Positions 22,518 to 32,253 of a stretch of DNA of 64,000 nucleotides are shown here, piece after piece (the stretch's first letter is position 1; each line of letters starts with the position of its first letter). Below the pieces are notes generated by a model. It worked only from the letters and a program-made list of their open reading frames with translations. It ran no database searches and had not been told where the DNA came from. The position numbers and the translations under genes were made by a program. This DNA comes from Chloroflexota bacterium (GTDB taxonomy: Bacteria; Chloroflexota; Anaerolineae; Anaerolineales; VGOW01): NCBI GenBank assembly GCA_016213135.1, contig JACRBQ010000035.1, forward strand, positions 1-64,000, read 5' to 3'.

Positions 22518-23486
22518 ATGCCTCTTCAAATCACTATCATCGGACTCGGACGCATCGGCGCAAGCATTGGGCTGGCCCTTAGGCAACGCGCCCCCGGGCA
22601 GTTCACGGTGATCGGCCACGACCGCGCCCCGGAAGCGAGCAAGCGCGCGCAGGCCGCGGGCGCGGTGGACAAGGCCGAATGGAACCTGCCGAATGCCATT
22701 GAACATGCGGCCATCATCGTGCTCGGCGTGCCGCTGTCGGCGTTGCGGCAAACGATGATCGACATTGCCCCGATGGTCCCGGCGGGATGCGTGGTCACGG
22801 ATACTGCGCCGCTCAAAACGCCCGCCTCGGAGTGGGCGCGCGAGCTGCTGCCGGCGGCGGTTCATTACGTGGGCGGCAGCCCCATCCTCAACCCAGCCTA
22901 CTTGCACGAGGCCGGCGACACGCCCCGCGCCGACCTGTTCGCGGGCGGCCTGTGGGCGCTGATCAGCGATGCGGCCACGGGCGAGTCGGCGCTCACCGCC
23001 GTCGGGGGGATGGCTCGGCGCGTGGGCGCGGAACCGTTTTACATTGAACCCGGTGAGTTCGACGAATTGATGGCCGGGCTGTCCACCGTGCCGACGCTGC
23101 TGGCTGCGGCGTTGATGCGGGCCGTGGGCAATGCGGAAGGGTGGAAGGATGGCCGCAAACTGGCCGACCGGGCCTTTGCCACCGGCACTACACCCATCGG
23201 GGTCGTGCGGCCCGACGCGGCCATGGCTGCCGCGCTGTCGAATTCGGCCAATACGCTGCGCTCGCTGGATGCGGTGCTGGCGCAGTTGCAGTCAATCCGC
23301 AAGGCAGTGGCCGAGGGCGACGCGGCCTCGCTGGAGGCGGCGCTGGCGGAGGCTGTGCTGCTGCGCGACGAGTGGCTCACCCAGCGGCGCCTTGGCAACT
23401 GGGCTGCCGAAGAGTCGCCCAAAGTGGATATGCCGTCGGCGGGGCAACTCATGCGGCAGATGATCGGGTTTGGCGGCAAGAAGTAG
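22518..23486 (+). CDS. tyrA: Prephenate/arogenate dehydrogenase
   Basis: A 322-residue NAD(P)-dependent enzyme of tyrosine synthesis, converting prephenate to 4-hydroxyphenylpyruvate (or arogenate to tyrosine). The Rossmann motif is ITIIGLGRIGASIGLALR, followed by VLGVPLSALRQTM, VTDTAPLKTPA, HYVGGSPILNP at the substrate site and the all-helical C-terminal domain. The pocket motif PILNP differs from the common HPMAG, so a related NADP-dependent imine or dehydrogenase role is possible. No chorismate mutase or ACT domain is fused. No other aromatic synthesis gene is nearby. Confidence 0.75.
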   Translation: MPLQITIIGLGRIGASIGLALRQRAPGQFTVIGHDRAPEASKRAQAAGAVDKAEWNLPNAIEHAAIIVLGVPLSALRQTMIDIAPMVPAGCVVTDTAPLKTPASEWARELLPAAVHYVGGSPILNPAYLHEAGDTPRADLFAGGLWALISDAATGESALTAVGGMARRVGAEPFYIEPGEFDELMAGLSTVPTLLAAALMRAVGNAEGWKDGRKLADRAFATGTTPIGVVRPDAAMAAALSNSANTLRSLDAVLAQLQSIRKAVAEGDAASLEAALAEAVLLRDEWLTQRRLGNWAAEESPKVDMPSAGQLMRQMIGFGGKK

Positions 23487-23508
23487 GATTTGGCGTTTGG
23501 GGTGTCCA

Positions 23509-23757
23509 ATGCCCTTTTGCTACATTCTCGAATGCGCCGATGGCACGCTTTACACCGGCTGGACCACCGACCTCGACCGGCGGCTGAAGGCGCACAACGC
23601 GGGGCGCGGGGCCGCGTACACTCGGCTGCGCCGCCCGGTGCGGCTGGTGTATTCCGAAAGCCTGCCCGACCGCTCCGCCGCGCAGAAGAGGGAACTGGCG
23701 ATCAAGCGATGGCCGCGAGAGAAGAAGATTGCGTTGGTTCGGGACAACGAGCAATGA
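23509..23757 (+). CDS. GIY-YIG domain protein (UPF0213/YhbQ-like)
   Basis: An 82-residue single-domain GIY-YIG protein: FCYILECADGTLYTGWTTDLDRRLKAHNAG, with the variant motif CYIL...LYTGW, then Arg/His in DRRLKAHNAGRGAAYTR and the catalytic Glu near SESLPDRSAAQKREL. These free-standing proteins are putative nucleases for branched or damaged DNA. The ATG at 23509 is chosen; the longer ORF overlaps tyrA. It is likely co-transcribed with tyrA. Confidence 0.85.
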   Translation: MPFCYILECADGTLYTGWTTDLDRRLKAHNAGRGAAYTRLRRPVRLVYSESLPDRSAAQKRELAIKRWPREKKIALVRDNEQ

Positions 23758-23831
23758 ACAATGAACAATGAGATAATGAACAAGGCAAAACAAAACTCAA
23801 AATTCAAAACTAAAAATTCAAAATTCAAACG
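23752..23831. repeat. Heptamer arrays AATGAAC and AAAATTC
   Basis: Three to four copies of AATGAAC are followed by about six A-rich heptamers (ACTCAAA, ATTCAAA, ACTAAAA). They occupy the whole spacer before the PLP-enzyme gene. Confidence 0.92.
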
Positions 23832-23840
23832 GAGCATCGT

Positions 23841-25049
<1,209 letters not shown>

Positions 25050-25057
25050 ATACACCG

Positions 25058-25131
25058 CTGAGAACACAGAGAACACGGAGAGAAAGAGACAAAGATTCTC
25101 AGTGCTCTCCGTGTTCTCTGTGGTAAATCTG
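25058..25131. repeat. GAGAACAC inverted repeat
   Basis: AGAGAACACGGAGAG and its complement CTCTCCGTGTTCTCT are separated by about 25 nt and form a hairpin between the PLP-enzyme and DinB genes. Confidence 0.85.
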
Positions 25132-25140
25132 GAACAGACT

Positions 25141-25713
25141 ATGCTTGACTTTGCTTCCGTACGGAACAAACAAATGACGATAGCCCAACTGGCCTCCACG
25201 CTCACCCCTGCCGACCTGCCGGGGCTGACGGATGAGATGATCGATACCATGCTCGGCCTCATTGCCGGCTGCACCGACGCGGACGTGGCCTTTGTGCCCG
25301 ATGACCCCGAGGCGCACGACGCCTTTGCCGACGACCCCAGCGAAGGGAGCCTGGCCTGGACGTTGGGGCACGTCATCGTGCACACCACTGCCTCGGCGGA
25401 GGAGAGCGCGGCGTTGGCCGCCGAACTGGCCCGGGGCGTGGCCCACCATGGCCGCTCGCGCAGCGAAGTGCCGTGGCAAACGGTGACAAGTATTGAACAG
25501 TGCCGCGAACGGCTGGAGGAGAGTCGCCGCATGCGGCACGCCAGCCTGCAAATGTGGCCGGGCGCGCCGCGCCTCGACAATACCTATCAGCCCTCCGAAA
25601 ACATCGAGCCGATCAACGCCGTCAATCGCTTCATTCGCGGCCTGTCGCACGACGACGGCCACCTGGCCCAAATTGCGGAGATTGTGCGTCAGGCCAAAGC
25701 CGTGCGGGCGTGA
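25141..25713 (+). CDS. DinB-superfamily protein
   Basis: A 190-residue four-helix bundle of the DinB/YfiT type. Metal-ligand histidines expected at three positions are visible in [14 protein letters not shown], in VAHHGRSR and in [17 protein letters not shown]. Members are thiol-dependent S-transferases or are uncharacterised. The ATG at 25141 gives [17 protein letters not shown], the usual family start; the longer ORF reads from repeat DNA. Confidence 0.8.
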   Translation: MLDFASVRNKQMTIAQLASTLTPADLPGLTDEMIDTMLGLIAGCTDADVAFVPDDPEAHDAFADDPSEGSLAWTLGHVIVHTTASAEESAALAAELARGVAHHGRSRSEVPWQTVTSIEQCRERLEESRRMRHASLQMWPGAPRLDNTYQPSENIEPINAVNRFIRGLSHDDGHLAQIAEIVRQAKAVRA

Positions 25714-25748
25714 GGGGACGACCTTTGTGGTAATAACCTCCTAACTTG

Positions 25749-26588
25749 ATGGCTGAAACCGCCCCAGCCCGGCCCTTTCTCAAATGGGCGGGCGGCAAAA
25801 GCCGCCTGCTCAGCCAGCTTGAACCGCTGTTCCCCAAAACCTTCACCGGCTACCACGAGCCGTTTGTGGGCAGCGGCGCGGTGTACTTTCGCCTGCGCGC
25901 CCTGCGCCCCGGCCTCCGCCGCGTCCGGCTCACCGACTCCAATGAAGAACTGATCAACTGCTACAGCGCCCTGCGCGACTCGGCCGAGGCCGTCATCCGG
26001 CTGCTGGCGCGCCACAAGCAGCAGCACTCGCGCGACCACTACTATGCCGTGCGCGCCCAACCGCCGGACGGGTTGGACAGCGCCGCCCGCGCCGCCCGAT
26101 TTATCTACCTCAACAAAACCTGTTACAACGGCCTCTACCGTGTGAACCAGAGCGGCCAGTTCAACGTGCCCATGGGCCGGTACGTGAACCCGACCATTTT
26201 TGACGCCGGCGAACTGCGGCAAGCAAGCGCCGCGTTGCAAAACGTGGCGCTGAACGTAGCCGACTTTTGGGGCGTGACCCGCCTCGCCCGGCGCAGCGAC
26301 TTTGTGTACTTCGACCCGCCCTACCACCCCCTCTCGCCCACGGCCAACTTCACCAGTTACACCGCCGCCGCTTTTGGCGAGCCGCACCAGCGCCAACTGG
26401 CCGACGTGTATCGCGCGCTGGATCGCAAAGGCTGCCGGGTGATGCTCAGCAACTCGTGGACGCCGTTTGTGTTGCAGTTGTACAAAGGCTACGAGCGGAT
26501 CGAAGTGAAAGCGGCGCGGGCCATCAATTCCAAATCGGCCCGGCGCGGCAAGGTGAGCGAAGTGGTGGTGTTGAACTACAGGCCGTGA
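25749..26588 (+). CDS. D12-class N6-adenine DNA methyltransferase (Dam-like)
   Basis: A 279-residue enzyme of the alpha class. The SAM-binding motif comes first (FLKWAGGKSRLL, EPFVGSGAVYFRL) and the catalytic motif is YFDPPYHPLSPTANFTSY. The family archetypes methylate GATC. No cognate nuclease is adjacent, so it is an orphan methylase, possibly protecting the host against its own BglII-like enzyme or acting in regulation. Its 3' end overlaps the convergent GNAT gene by 13 bp. Confidence 0.92.
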   Translation: MAETAPARPFLKWAGGKSRLLSQLEPLFPKTFTGYHEPFVGSGAVYFRLRALRPGLRRVRLTDSNEELINCYSALRDSAEAVIRLLARHKQQHSRDHYYAVRAQPPDGLDSAARAARFIYLNKTCYNGLYRVNQSGQFNVPMGRYVNPTIFDAGELRQASAALQNVALNVADFWGVTRLARRSDFVYFDPPYHPLSPTANFTSYTAAAFGEPHQRQLADVYRALDRKGCRVMLSNSWTPFVLQLYKGYERIEVKAARAINSKSARRGKVSEVVVLNYRP

Positions 26589-27088
26589 GCGGGCCGCCCC
26601 CCGCTGTTGTCGAAATACTGGACGGGGCCTTGCCAGTTGTCCTCTTTGAAAAACGTCTCCGAAAAATTCCCGCCGGTGTAATCGCGGATGGCTGCCCGCC
26701 AGAACGCGTGCGCCGCCACATTCGTGTCCAACTCCTGCACCTCCCACTTGCCGGGCAGCGCATCGAACACCGCAAACGCCGCTGCCCGCCCAACACCCTG
26801 CCGCCGGTAGCGGCGCATCACAAAAAACTCGGCGATGGATCGCTCGTTGCCCGGCAGAAACGTGTGGGCATTCACCAGCACAAACCCCGCCGGCTTGCCA
26901 TCCACCCGCACGAGGAAAGGATGGTGGCCCGCCTCCGTCCAATACAAATCCAAATACGGATAGCCGAACAGTCCCTGCTCGTCGAGGTCCAGCTTCTCGA
27001 TCTCGGTGAAGTCGTAAATGTACAACTCGATCATTCGTTGGAGGATCGGCTTCTCATCGGATGCGGCGGGCAGCACGGATAGTTTCAT
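26576..27088 (-). CDS. GNAT-family N-acetyltransferase
   Basis: A 170-residue acetyltransferase. The acetyl-CoA motif A is FFVMRRYRRQGVGRAAAFAVF (Q/RxxGxG/A type), followed by the motif B region VQELDTNVAAHAFWRAAI. The start at 27088 (MKLSVLPAASDEKPILQRMIELY) has the standard first strand and helix; the ORF track continues through the response regulator on the other strand and is a shadow there. The substrate is unknown. Confidence 0.85.
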   Translation of the reverse strand: MKLSVLPAASDEKPILQRMIELYIYDFTEIEKLDLDEQGLFGYPYLDLYWTEAGHHPFLVRVDGKPAGFVLVNAHTFLPGNERSIAEFFVMRRYRRQGVGRAAAFAVFDALPGKWEVQELDTNVAAHAFWRAAIRDYTGGNFSETFFKEDNWQGPVQYFDNSGGRPAHGL

Positions 27089-27181
27089 CGGGCACGTGGT
27101 GGGGTGGTGGGGGCGTTGAGCCACGGACACATGCGCCCATCGTAGCCGGGGCGGCCATTTCCCGCAACCCGGCCTTCGTGG

Positions 27182-27187
27182 TACATT
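27182..27187 (+). promoter_or_regulatory. -10 box, leaderless type
   Basis: TACATT, 6 nt before the response-regulator ATG. Confidence 0.4.
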
Positions 27188-27193
27188 ACCCGC

Positions 27194-27877
27194 ATGTCCG
27201 GTGAACTCATCTTTCTGGTGGACGACGAAGCCAACATCATCGAATTGGCCCGGCTTTATTTGGAGCGCGAAGGTTTCCGCGTGGCCTCCGCCGGCGACGG
27301 CGGGCAGGCGCTGGAGGCCATCCGCAAAGAAAGCCCGGCGCTGGTGGTGCTCGATTTGATGCTGCCCGGAGTGGACGGCTACGAAGTGTGCCGCCGCCTG
27401 CGCGCCGAGTCCGAAGTGCCCATCATCATGCTCACCGCCCGCGACGACGACATCGACAAAGTGGTAGGCCTCGAACTGGGCGCGGACGACTACATGACCA
27501 AACCGTTCAACCCGCGCGAACTGGTGGCCCGGGTGAAGGCCATTCTGCGCCGCAGCGAACGGACGGCCAAAGCCGCCGGGACGCGCGGCCCCATCCACCT
27601 CGGCAGCTTTACCATTGACGAGGCCCGCCACGAAGTGACCGCCAACGGCCGGCCGCTGAACCTGCGGGCCAAGGAGTTCGATTTGCTGCTCACACTGGTG
27701 GAGCATCGCGGCATAGTGCTCAGCCGCGAGCAATTGCTCAGCCTGGTGTGGGGCTTTGATTTCTACGGGCAAACGCGCACCGTGGATGTGCACGTGGCCC
27801 ACCTGCGCAAGCGGCTCGTCGGGAGCAGCATCAGCATCGAAACCGTTACCGGCGTGGGTTACAAGTTGGTGGGATAG
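27194..27877 (+). CDS. OmpR/PhoB-family response regulator
   Basis: A 227-residue two-domain regulator. The receiver has the acidic pair VDDEAN, the phosphoacceptor Asp in VVLDLMLPGVDGYE (about residue 53), Thr in IMLTARDD and Lys in DDYMTKPFNPREL; the winged-helix effector ends AHLRKRLVGSSISIETVTGVGYKLVG. It is activated by the kinase encoded next. No adjacent transporter or phosphatase gene identifies the stimulus. Confidence 0.95.
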   Translation: MSGELIFLVDDEANIIELARLYLEREGFRVASAGDGGQALEAIRKESPALVVLDLMLPGVDGYEVCRRLRAESEVPIIMLTARDDDIDKVVGLELGADDYMTKPFNPRELVARVKAILRRSERTAKAAGTRGPIHLGSFTIDEARHEVTANGRPLNLRAKEFDLLLTLVEHRGIVLSREQLLSLVWGFDFYGQTRTVDVHVAHLRKRLVGSSISIETVTGVGYKLVG

Positions 27878-27883
27878 TGTTGG

Positions 27884-27921
27884 CCAGACCGACGCGGTCT
27901 TTGAGACCGCGCCGGTCTGGT
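27884..27921. repeat. CCAGACC hairpin repeat
   Basis: CCAGACCGACGCGGTCT, a short AT-containing loop, and AGACCGCGCCGGTCTGG form a near-perfect hairpin between the regulator and kinase genes. A related hairpin lies at about 7919-7970. Confidence 0.85.
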
Positions 27922-27929
27922 GATATGTG

Positions 27930-29369
27930 ATGCTCAACTCCATCCGCTCCCGGCTGTTTGCTTCCTATATCCTCGTCATCTTCGTCTGCCTGTTCTTCAT
28001 CGGCGTGTCGCTGCTGTTTTTTCTGCGCTCCAACTCCATCGTCGAGCGGCTCGACTACACCCGCCTCACCGAAGCCGTGCGCACCGCCGTGCGCTCCGGC
28101 CTGCCCGCCCGCACGGCCACGCTCGATGATCTCAAAACCTATGCCGCCCGGTTTGCCGCTAACGAAGGTATTCGCGTGCTGTTTGTGGACCCGACCGGCG
28201 CAGTGTTGGTGGATAGCGCCGTGCTGTCGGGCGCGGTGGCCGCCGGCGATGTTCCGAAGGTGAGCGGCCTCACCCTCGGCGGACTCGAGCTGCGCCGGGC
28301 CACGGTGCGCGATTCGTCGCGGCAGGCGTGGGTGCTGGCCTATCGCGCCGCCGGGCCAAGCGGTTGGTTTGTGGCCTTTGCCCGCCCGCGCACGGCCCCG
28401 CTGGATTTTCTGCGCGACAGCCTGCTGGCCCCCCTGGGGCAGGCGGCGGCGGTGGGCATCGGCCTTTCCGTCGTCTTGTCGCTGCTCATCACCCAGTGGG
28501 TCACCCGGCCGCTGCAAAACGTCGCCAAAGCCGCCAGCGCCATTGCTCGCGGCAACTTCGATCAGATCGCGCCCGTCAGCGGCCCCACCGAAGTGCGGTC
28601 GCTGGCCCAGTCGTTCAACGACATGGCCGGGCGCGTTAAAGGCAGCCAGCTGGCCCAGAGCGATTTTGTGGCCAACATTTCGCACGAACTGAAAACCCCG
28701 CTCACGTCCATTCAAGGCTTTTCGCAAGCCATCCTCGACGGCGCGGCTACCGAGCCGGAGGCAGTGCGCCGCGCGGCGCGCATCATCAACGACGAAACCG
28801 AGCGCATGCGGCGGCTGGTGGAGGGCTTGCTCGATCTGGCCCGGCTGGATGCCGGGCAGGCGGCGGTGAACCGCGCCCCCACCGATCTGGCCGCCATACT
28901 GCGATCCACTGCCGAGAAGCTCAGCCTGAGGGCCGCCGAGAGCCGCGTGACTCTGCGCACCGCCATCGGCCCGTTGCCAACCCTGGTGGCCGACGGCGAC
29001 CGGCTGGCGCAGGTGTTCACCAATTTGCTCGACAACGCGCTGCGGCACACCCCCGCCGGGGGCACGGTGACGTTGGCGGCGCATGTGAACAACGGGGCGG
29101 GGGGCGGGGTGGAGATCACGGTGACCGACACCGGCACAGGCATTCCCGCCGAAGACCTGCCGCGCATCTTCGAGCGCTTTTATCGCGTGGACAAATCGCG
29201 CGCCGCCACCAAAGGCTACGGGCTGGGGTTGACCATTTCCAAAGAGATCGTGCAAGCCCACAAGGGAGTCATTTCGGCCGAGAGCGTGGTCAATTTGGGA
29301 ACCAAGTTTACCGTGCGCCTGCCGGCGGCCCAGAGCACTGATACCACCGTGGTGCGCCGCAAGACGTAA
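27930..29369 (+). CDS. Sensor histidine kinase
   Basis: A 479-residue kinase. The first membrane helix is near residues 9-30, an extracytoplasmic region of about 120 residues follows, then a second helix (near 170-190), HAMP (VTRPLQNVAKAASAIARGNFDQI), HisKA with the phosphoacceptor His in NISHELKTPLTSIQGF, and HATPase_c with N-box QVFTNLLDNALRHTP, G1 DTGTGIP and G2 GYGLGLTI. It pairs with the regulator encoded 52 nt upstream. ATG at 27930 is taken over the GTG at 27927. Confidence 0.95.
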   Translation: MLNSIRSRLFASYILVIFVCLFFIGVSLLFFLRSNSIVERLDYTRLTEAVRTAVRSGLPARTATLDDLKTYAARFAANEGIRVLFVDPTGAVLVDSAVLSGAVAAGDVPKVSGLTLGGLELRRATVRDSSRQAWVLAYRAAGPSGWFVAFARPRTAPLDFLRDSLLAPLGQAAAVGIGLSVVLSLLITQWVTRPLQNVAKAASAIARGNFDQIAPVSGPTEVRSLAQSFNDMAGRVKGSQLAQSDFVANISHELKTPLTSIQGFSQAILDGAATEPEAVRRAARIINDETERMRRLVEGLLDLARLDAGQAAVNRAPTDLAAILRSTAEKLSLRAAESRVTLRTAIGPLPTLVADGDRLAQVFTNLLDNALRHTPAGGTVTLAAHVNNGAGGGVEITVTDTGTGIPAEDLPRIFERFYRVDKSRAATKGYGLGLTISKEIVQAHKGVISAESVVNLGTKFTVRLPAAQSTDTTVVRRKT

Positions 29370-29389
29370 CACATTGCCCGCGCCGTCGT

Positions 29390-29395
29390 TATCAT
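29390..29395 (+). promoter_or_regulatory. -10 box, leaderless type
   Basis: TATCAT, 9 nt before the GTG start of the sigma factor gene. Confidence 0.35.
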
Positions 29396-29404
29396 AGGCA
29401 GCAC

Positions 29405-29974
29405 GTGCCAGCGATGCCACTCACATCCAACGATCCGGCTGCCGAGGCCCGCCTCGTCCAACGGGCGGTCTCCGGCGACGCCGACGCCTTCGCCCGACTG
29501 TATGACAGCTACGCCGATCGGGTGTTCCGGTTTGTGGCGATTCGCGTGAGCGATGCCCGGCTTGCGGAGGACGTGACGGCGCAGGCTTTCCTCAAAGCCT
29601 GGGAGAATCTGGATCGCTACGAGTGGCGCGACGTGCCGTTTGGGGCGTGGTTGTTCCGCATCGCGCGCAATCTGGTGATTGACCATTACCGCACGCGCAA
29701 AGAGCAGGCCTCGCTGGATGAGGTTGTGGAGCAGCCCGCGCCCGCGCCCGATGTGGACGCGCAGATTGACATGGGGCGGATGATCGCCCAACTGCACGCG
29801 GCTATGCACACACTGACCGACGACCAGCGGCAGGTGCTGGTGATGAAGTTTATGGACGGACTGACCACCGAGGAGATTGCGCGGCATATGGGCAAGCAGC
29901 CCGGCGCGATTCGCGCGCTGCAAATGCGCGGCCTGCAAGCCCTGGCCGGTGTGATTGACAAACCCGATGATTGA
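29405..29974 (+). CDS. ECF-type RNA polymerase sigma factor
   Basis: A 189-residue sigma-70 family factor. Region 2 reads RAVSGDADAFARLYDSYADRVFRFV to AQAFLKAWENLDRYEWRDVPFGAWLFRIARNLVIDHYR; region 4 reads TLTDDQRQVLVMKFMDGLTTEEIARHMGKQPGAIRALQMRGLQAL. The GTG start is possible; an internal ATG lies three codons later (29414). The overlapping next gene encodes a membrane protein that is the probable regulator of its activity. Confidence 0.92.
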   Translation: MPAMPLTSNDPAAEARLVQRAVSGDADAFARLYDSYADRVFRFVAIRVSDARLAEDVTAQAFLKAWENLDRYEWRDVPFGAWLFRIARNLVIDHYRTRKEQASLDEVVEQPAPAPDVDAQIDMGRMIAQLHAAMHTLTDDQRQVLVMKFMDGLTTEEIARHMGKQPGAIRALQMRGLQALAGVIDKPDD

Positions 29975-30812
29975 TTTGGACACTGCCCTCGATGATTGCC
30001 TCACGCGGCTGGCGAACGGCACAGCCACCGTGGACGACTGCCTGCGCCTTTACCCCGAGCACGCCGCCGAACTGCGCCGCATGTTGGCCGCCGCCTCCAC
30101 GCTTGAGCGCGGGCGGGCCGTGCGGCCCTCCGACTCGTTCAAAGCCGACGCCCGCGCCCGGCTGGTGGCGCACATGAAGGCCAACCCGCGACGGCGCGCG
30201 CAACCCGCTGCTGCCTTCGGTTGGGCTTTGCGCTTTGGCCTCGCCGCGCTGGCCGTTGCCATTGCCTCCGTGAGCGCGGCGCAAGCGGCCCTGCCCGGCA
30301 ACCCGCTCTACAGCCTCAAGCTCGTCACCGAGTCCGTGTGGCGTATGGCCCAACCCAATCCGCTCGCCGCCGATCTTGCGCTCGCCGACCGGCGCGCCGC
30401 CGAGTTGGCGCAAACGCCCCCCGGCAGCCCCGCCGTGCAATTAGCGTTGCAGGGTTACGAACGCGCGCTGGCGCAACTTGCGCGCTACACCAGCCCCGCC
30501 GACCGCGCCACTATTATGAATGTATTAGCCGCGCAGAAGGAAATACTCTCGCGCGTGGATGTGGTGGTGCCTGCGCTGGAACAATGGATCGGTGTGACGC
30601 CGCCAGCCACATCTGTTGCCCCAACGCCAGTGGTCACATCCGTGCCCACCCTGCCCGCCGTGGTGCTACCCACAGTATCCGGTCAGCCCACGGTTACCGT
30701 GCCGGTCCTCACTGCGTTGCCTATCGTCGCCACCCGCACACTCGTGCCCCCCGTGATTGTCACAGCTCTCCCCACGGCGTTGCCGGGCAACCCGTTGCCC
30801 ACCCCGCCGTAA
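29967..30812 (+). CDS. Membrane protein, probable anti-sigma partner (DUF5667-like)
   Basis: A 281-residue protein overlapping the sigma gene by 8 nt. The N-terminal cytoplasmic part (LDDCLTRLANGTATVDDCLRLYPEHAAELRRML) is an anti-sigma-like helical start common in Chloroflexota, then one membrane helix (ALRFGLAALAVAIASVSAAQAAL, about 85-107), a DUF5667-like extracytoplasmic helical region (GNPLYSLKLVTESVWRM) and a Pro/Thr/Val-rich tail. By position it should hold the ECF factor at the membrane; no zinc anti-sigma motif is present, so this remains an inference. Confidence 0.7.
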   Translation: MIDLDTALDDCLTRLANGTATVDDCLRLYPEHAAELRRMLAAASTLERGRAVRPSDSFKADARARLVAHMKANPRRRAQPAAAFGWALRFGLAALAVAIASVSAAQAALPGNPLYSLKLVTESVWRMAQPNPLAADLALADRRAAELAQTPPGSPAVQLALQGYERALAQLARYTSPADRATIMNVLAAQKEILSRVDVVVPALEQWIGVTPPATSVAPTPVVTSVPTLPAVVLPTVSGQPTVTVPVLTALPIVATRTLVPPVIVTALPTALPGNPLPTPP

Positions 30813-30940
30813 CCCTCCCGAGTCGCGTAACACATTTGCCTGCGCGTCGTTGTTCATGGTAACGGCGCAGGTTCGACGGAACGGCGCCCAACGCGGCCCC
30901 GGCTTGCGCTGAAAAACTATTCCCTACTCAGGAGGTTACA

Positions 30941-31462
30941 ATGTTCACTATCAAATCGTTGTTCACTATCATGGTATCGGCGGCCCTGGGCGTGAGCCTG
31001 GCCACAGCGCGCCCGGATGTGCGCGCCCGCGCCGAACACGCCGCGGCGCACGCTCGAGCCGCCACTACCCAGGCCGCTGTGAGCCTTGAAAATCGCGTGT
31101 CCGCGCTTGCCGATCGATTGCGCGGCACACTCGGCGGCCTTTTCACTGCCGACACGGGCGTGACTGTGAGCGCAGACTCCGGGCTGGGGCTGAACGCGGC
31201 GCTGGGCGGCGCGCAGGCGGGGGCCGGCGTCAATGCTGCCGCCGATGTCTCTGTGACCGGTAACCTGCAGGCGAGCGACTTCGCCGCGCAACAGCAGTCT
31301 ACTTTCAACACCGTAGCGTCGGGGGCCGTCAGCCCGGTCGCGGCCAACGCCACGGCGCAGACCTCACCCAGTGGCGCCGTTCAAACGGTGGCTGGCGGCG
31401 CTGTGCAGGGAACTGTGAGCGGGTCCACCGACACCACTGTAAGTCTGCTCGGCGGCAAGTAG
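30941..31462 (+). CDS. Secreted hypothetical protein
   Basis: A 173-residue protein with a weak signal peptide (FTIKSLFTIMVSAALGVSLATA) and a low-complexity Ala/Gly/Thr/Val-rich mature part. No domain is recognised. A strong AGGAGG lies 7 nt before the ATG and a terminator follows the stop, so it is a real single-gene unit. It lies downstream of the sigma/anti-sigma pair and could be a target of that sigma factor. Confidence 0.65.
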   Translation: MFTIKSLFTIMVSAALGVSLATARPDVRARAEHAAAHARAATTQAAVSLENRVSALADRLRGTLGGLFTADTGVTVSADSGLGLNAALGGAQAGAGVNAAADVSVTGNLQASDFAAQQQSTFNTVASGAVSPVAANATAQTSPSGAVQTVAGGAVQGTVSGSTDTTVSLLGGK

Positions 31463-31508
31463 CACACGGCTCAAAGGCTCGCCACTGAAAGCCGGTGGCC
31501 GGCTGTTA

Positions 31509-31556
31509 CGGCGGGGAAGCCGGGTTCGGGGCCGGTTTCCCCGCCGATTTGTTTGT
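31509..31556 (+). terminator. Terminator after the secreted-protein gene
   Basis: CGGCGGGGAA pairs with TTCCCCGCCG, with inner GCCGG/CCGGT pairing, followed by ATTTGTTTG. Confidence 0.7.
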
Positions 31557-31627
31557 GGCTGCGTCCCATCCGATCCCTGAAACCCAGGGCTTCGCCAAAG
31601 TCCATTGACAGGCGCTTCGACAGGACA

Positions 31628-31712
31628 CTGTCAGCGGATTTCTGGAACTGATTGAACGGATATTGCGCCGCAATCCGCTCAACGCGAAGCGGCTCCCCGA
31701 ATCCGTTGACAG
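31628..31712 (-). repeat. Dispersed CGGAT-ended repeat, copy 2
   Basis: The reverse complement of this 85-bp block (CTGTCAACGGATTCGGGG ... GAAATCCGCTGACAG) aligns along its whole length with copy 1 at 17901-17988. The stretch 31557-31774 around it holds no gene. Confidence 0.8.
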
Positions 31713-31774
31713 TACTTCGCCGGCAAAGCCTTATCGTGACTTTGGAAAGGCCCTGCGTTGAAACCGCAGACTTC

Positions 31775-31803
31775 TTGTCAAAGCCCAGTCAACTCGGTAT
31801 AAT
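31775..31803 (+). promoter_or_regulatory. Promoter of tRNA-Val
   Basis: TTGTCA (31775-31780) and TATAAT (31798-31803), spacer 17 bp, 11 nt before the mature tRNA. Confidence 0.8.
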
Positions 31804-31814
31804 GCCCACACCGA

Positions 31815-31888
31815 GGGCGGTTAGCTCAGTTGGTTAGAGCACTCGCTTGACATGCGAGAGGTCGTAGGTTCGAGCCCTATACCGCCCA
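31815..31888 (+). tRNA. tRNA-Val (anticodon GAC)
   Basis: The acceptor GGGCGGT pairs with ACCGCCC, discriminator A. D arm TAGCTCAGTTGGTTAGAGC, anticodon arm CTCGC TTGACAT GCGAG (GAC), T arm GTAGGTTCGAGCCCTAT. CCA is not encoded. Confidence 0.97.
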
Positions 31889-31896
31889 CTGCAACC

Positions 31897-31948
31897 GTAA
31901 GGGCGTTCATCTGTGTGCTTGTTGGGGCGTTCAATTGAACGCCCTTAC
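31897..31948. terminator. Long inverted repeat after tRNA-Val
   Basis: GTAAGGGCGTTCA and TGAACGCCCTTAC form a perfect 13-bp stem, and GGGCGTTCAATTGAACGCCC inside is a palindrome. It may end the tRNA transcript, though there is no T-tract; it also resembles a dispersed repeat. Confidence 0.5.
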
Positions 31949-31959
31949 GATATGAACGC

Positions 31960-32242
31960 CCTGGACAAGCGCGATGACCGGGATGAGTAATCGGCCGCAC
32001 GGCTGACAGGGAGAGGGGATCGACGACTGCAAGTCCCCTCCAGCCGGGCCCGATGAACACCCCCCGCGAGCGTGAACCTGAACCGTAGGGGCGACCCTGG
32101 TGGTCGCCCGGCGCAGTAGGGTGAACGGGCCGGCCCGTTACAGCCGCAAAGAGGGTTTGCCCGTTGGCCGGCAAACCGAATTGGGTGGAACCGCGTGAGC
32201 AAAGCTCTCGCCCCATGCTTATTGGGCGAGGGCTATTTGTTT
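31960..32242 (+). promoter_or_regulatory. T-box riboswitch for threonyl-tRNA synthetase
   Basis: The leader contains the hallmark T-box sequence GGGTGGAACCGCG at 32183-32195, directly followed by the terminator hairpin. Stem I elements occur upstream (GATGAGTA near 31983, GGGAGAGGGGAT near 32008, GTGAACCTGAACC near 32071). The ACC in that last segment would be the threonine specifier codon. Uncharged tRNA-Thr pairs with the T-box and switches the terminator off. A dispersed hairpin (GGGCGACC/GGTCGCCC, about 32089-32109) sits between stem I and the antiterminator. Confidence 0.88.
32203..32242 (+). terminator. T-box terminator hairpin
   Basis: AGCTCTCGCCC pairs with GGGCGAGGGCT (11 bp, one G-T pair), followed by ATTTGTTT; mutually exclusive with the antiterminator formed by the T-box sequence. 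Confidence 0.85.
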
Positions 32243-32253
32243 AAGGAGAAACC

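Noticed and set aside
26576-27943. 455-residue ORF as a long fusion acetyltransferase
   Set aside because: Everything upstream of 27088 is antisense to the response regulator; the GNAT domain starts cleanly at 27088.
27846-29420. 524-residue minus-strand ORF
   Set aside because: It is entirely antisense to the histidine kinase, has a shadow composition (Gly/His/Arg-rich) and no domain.
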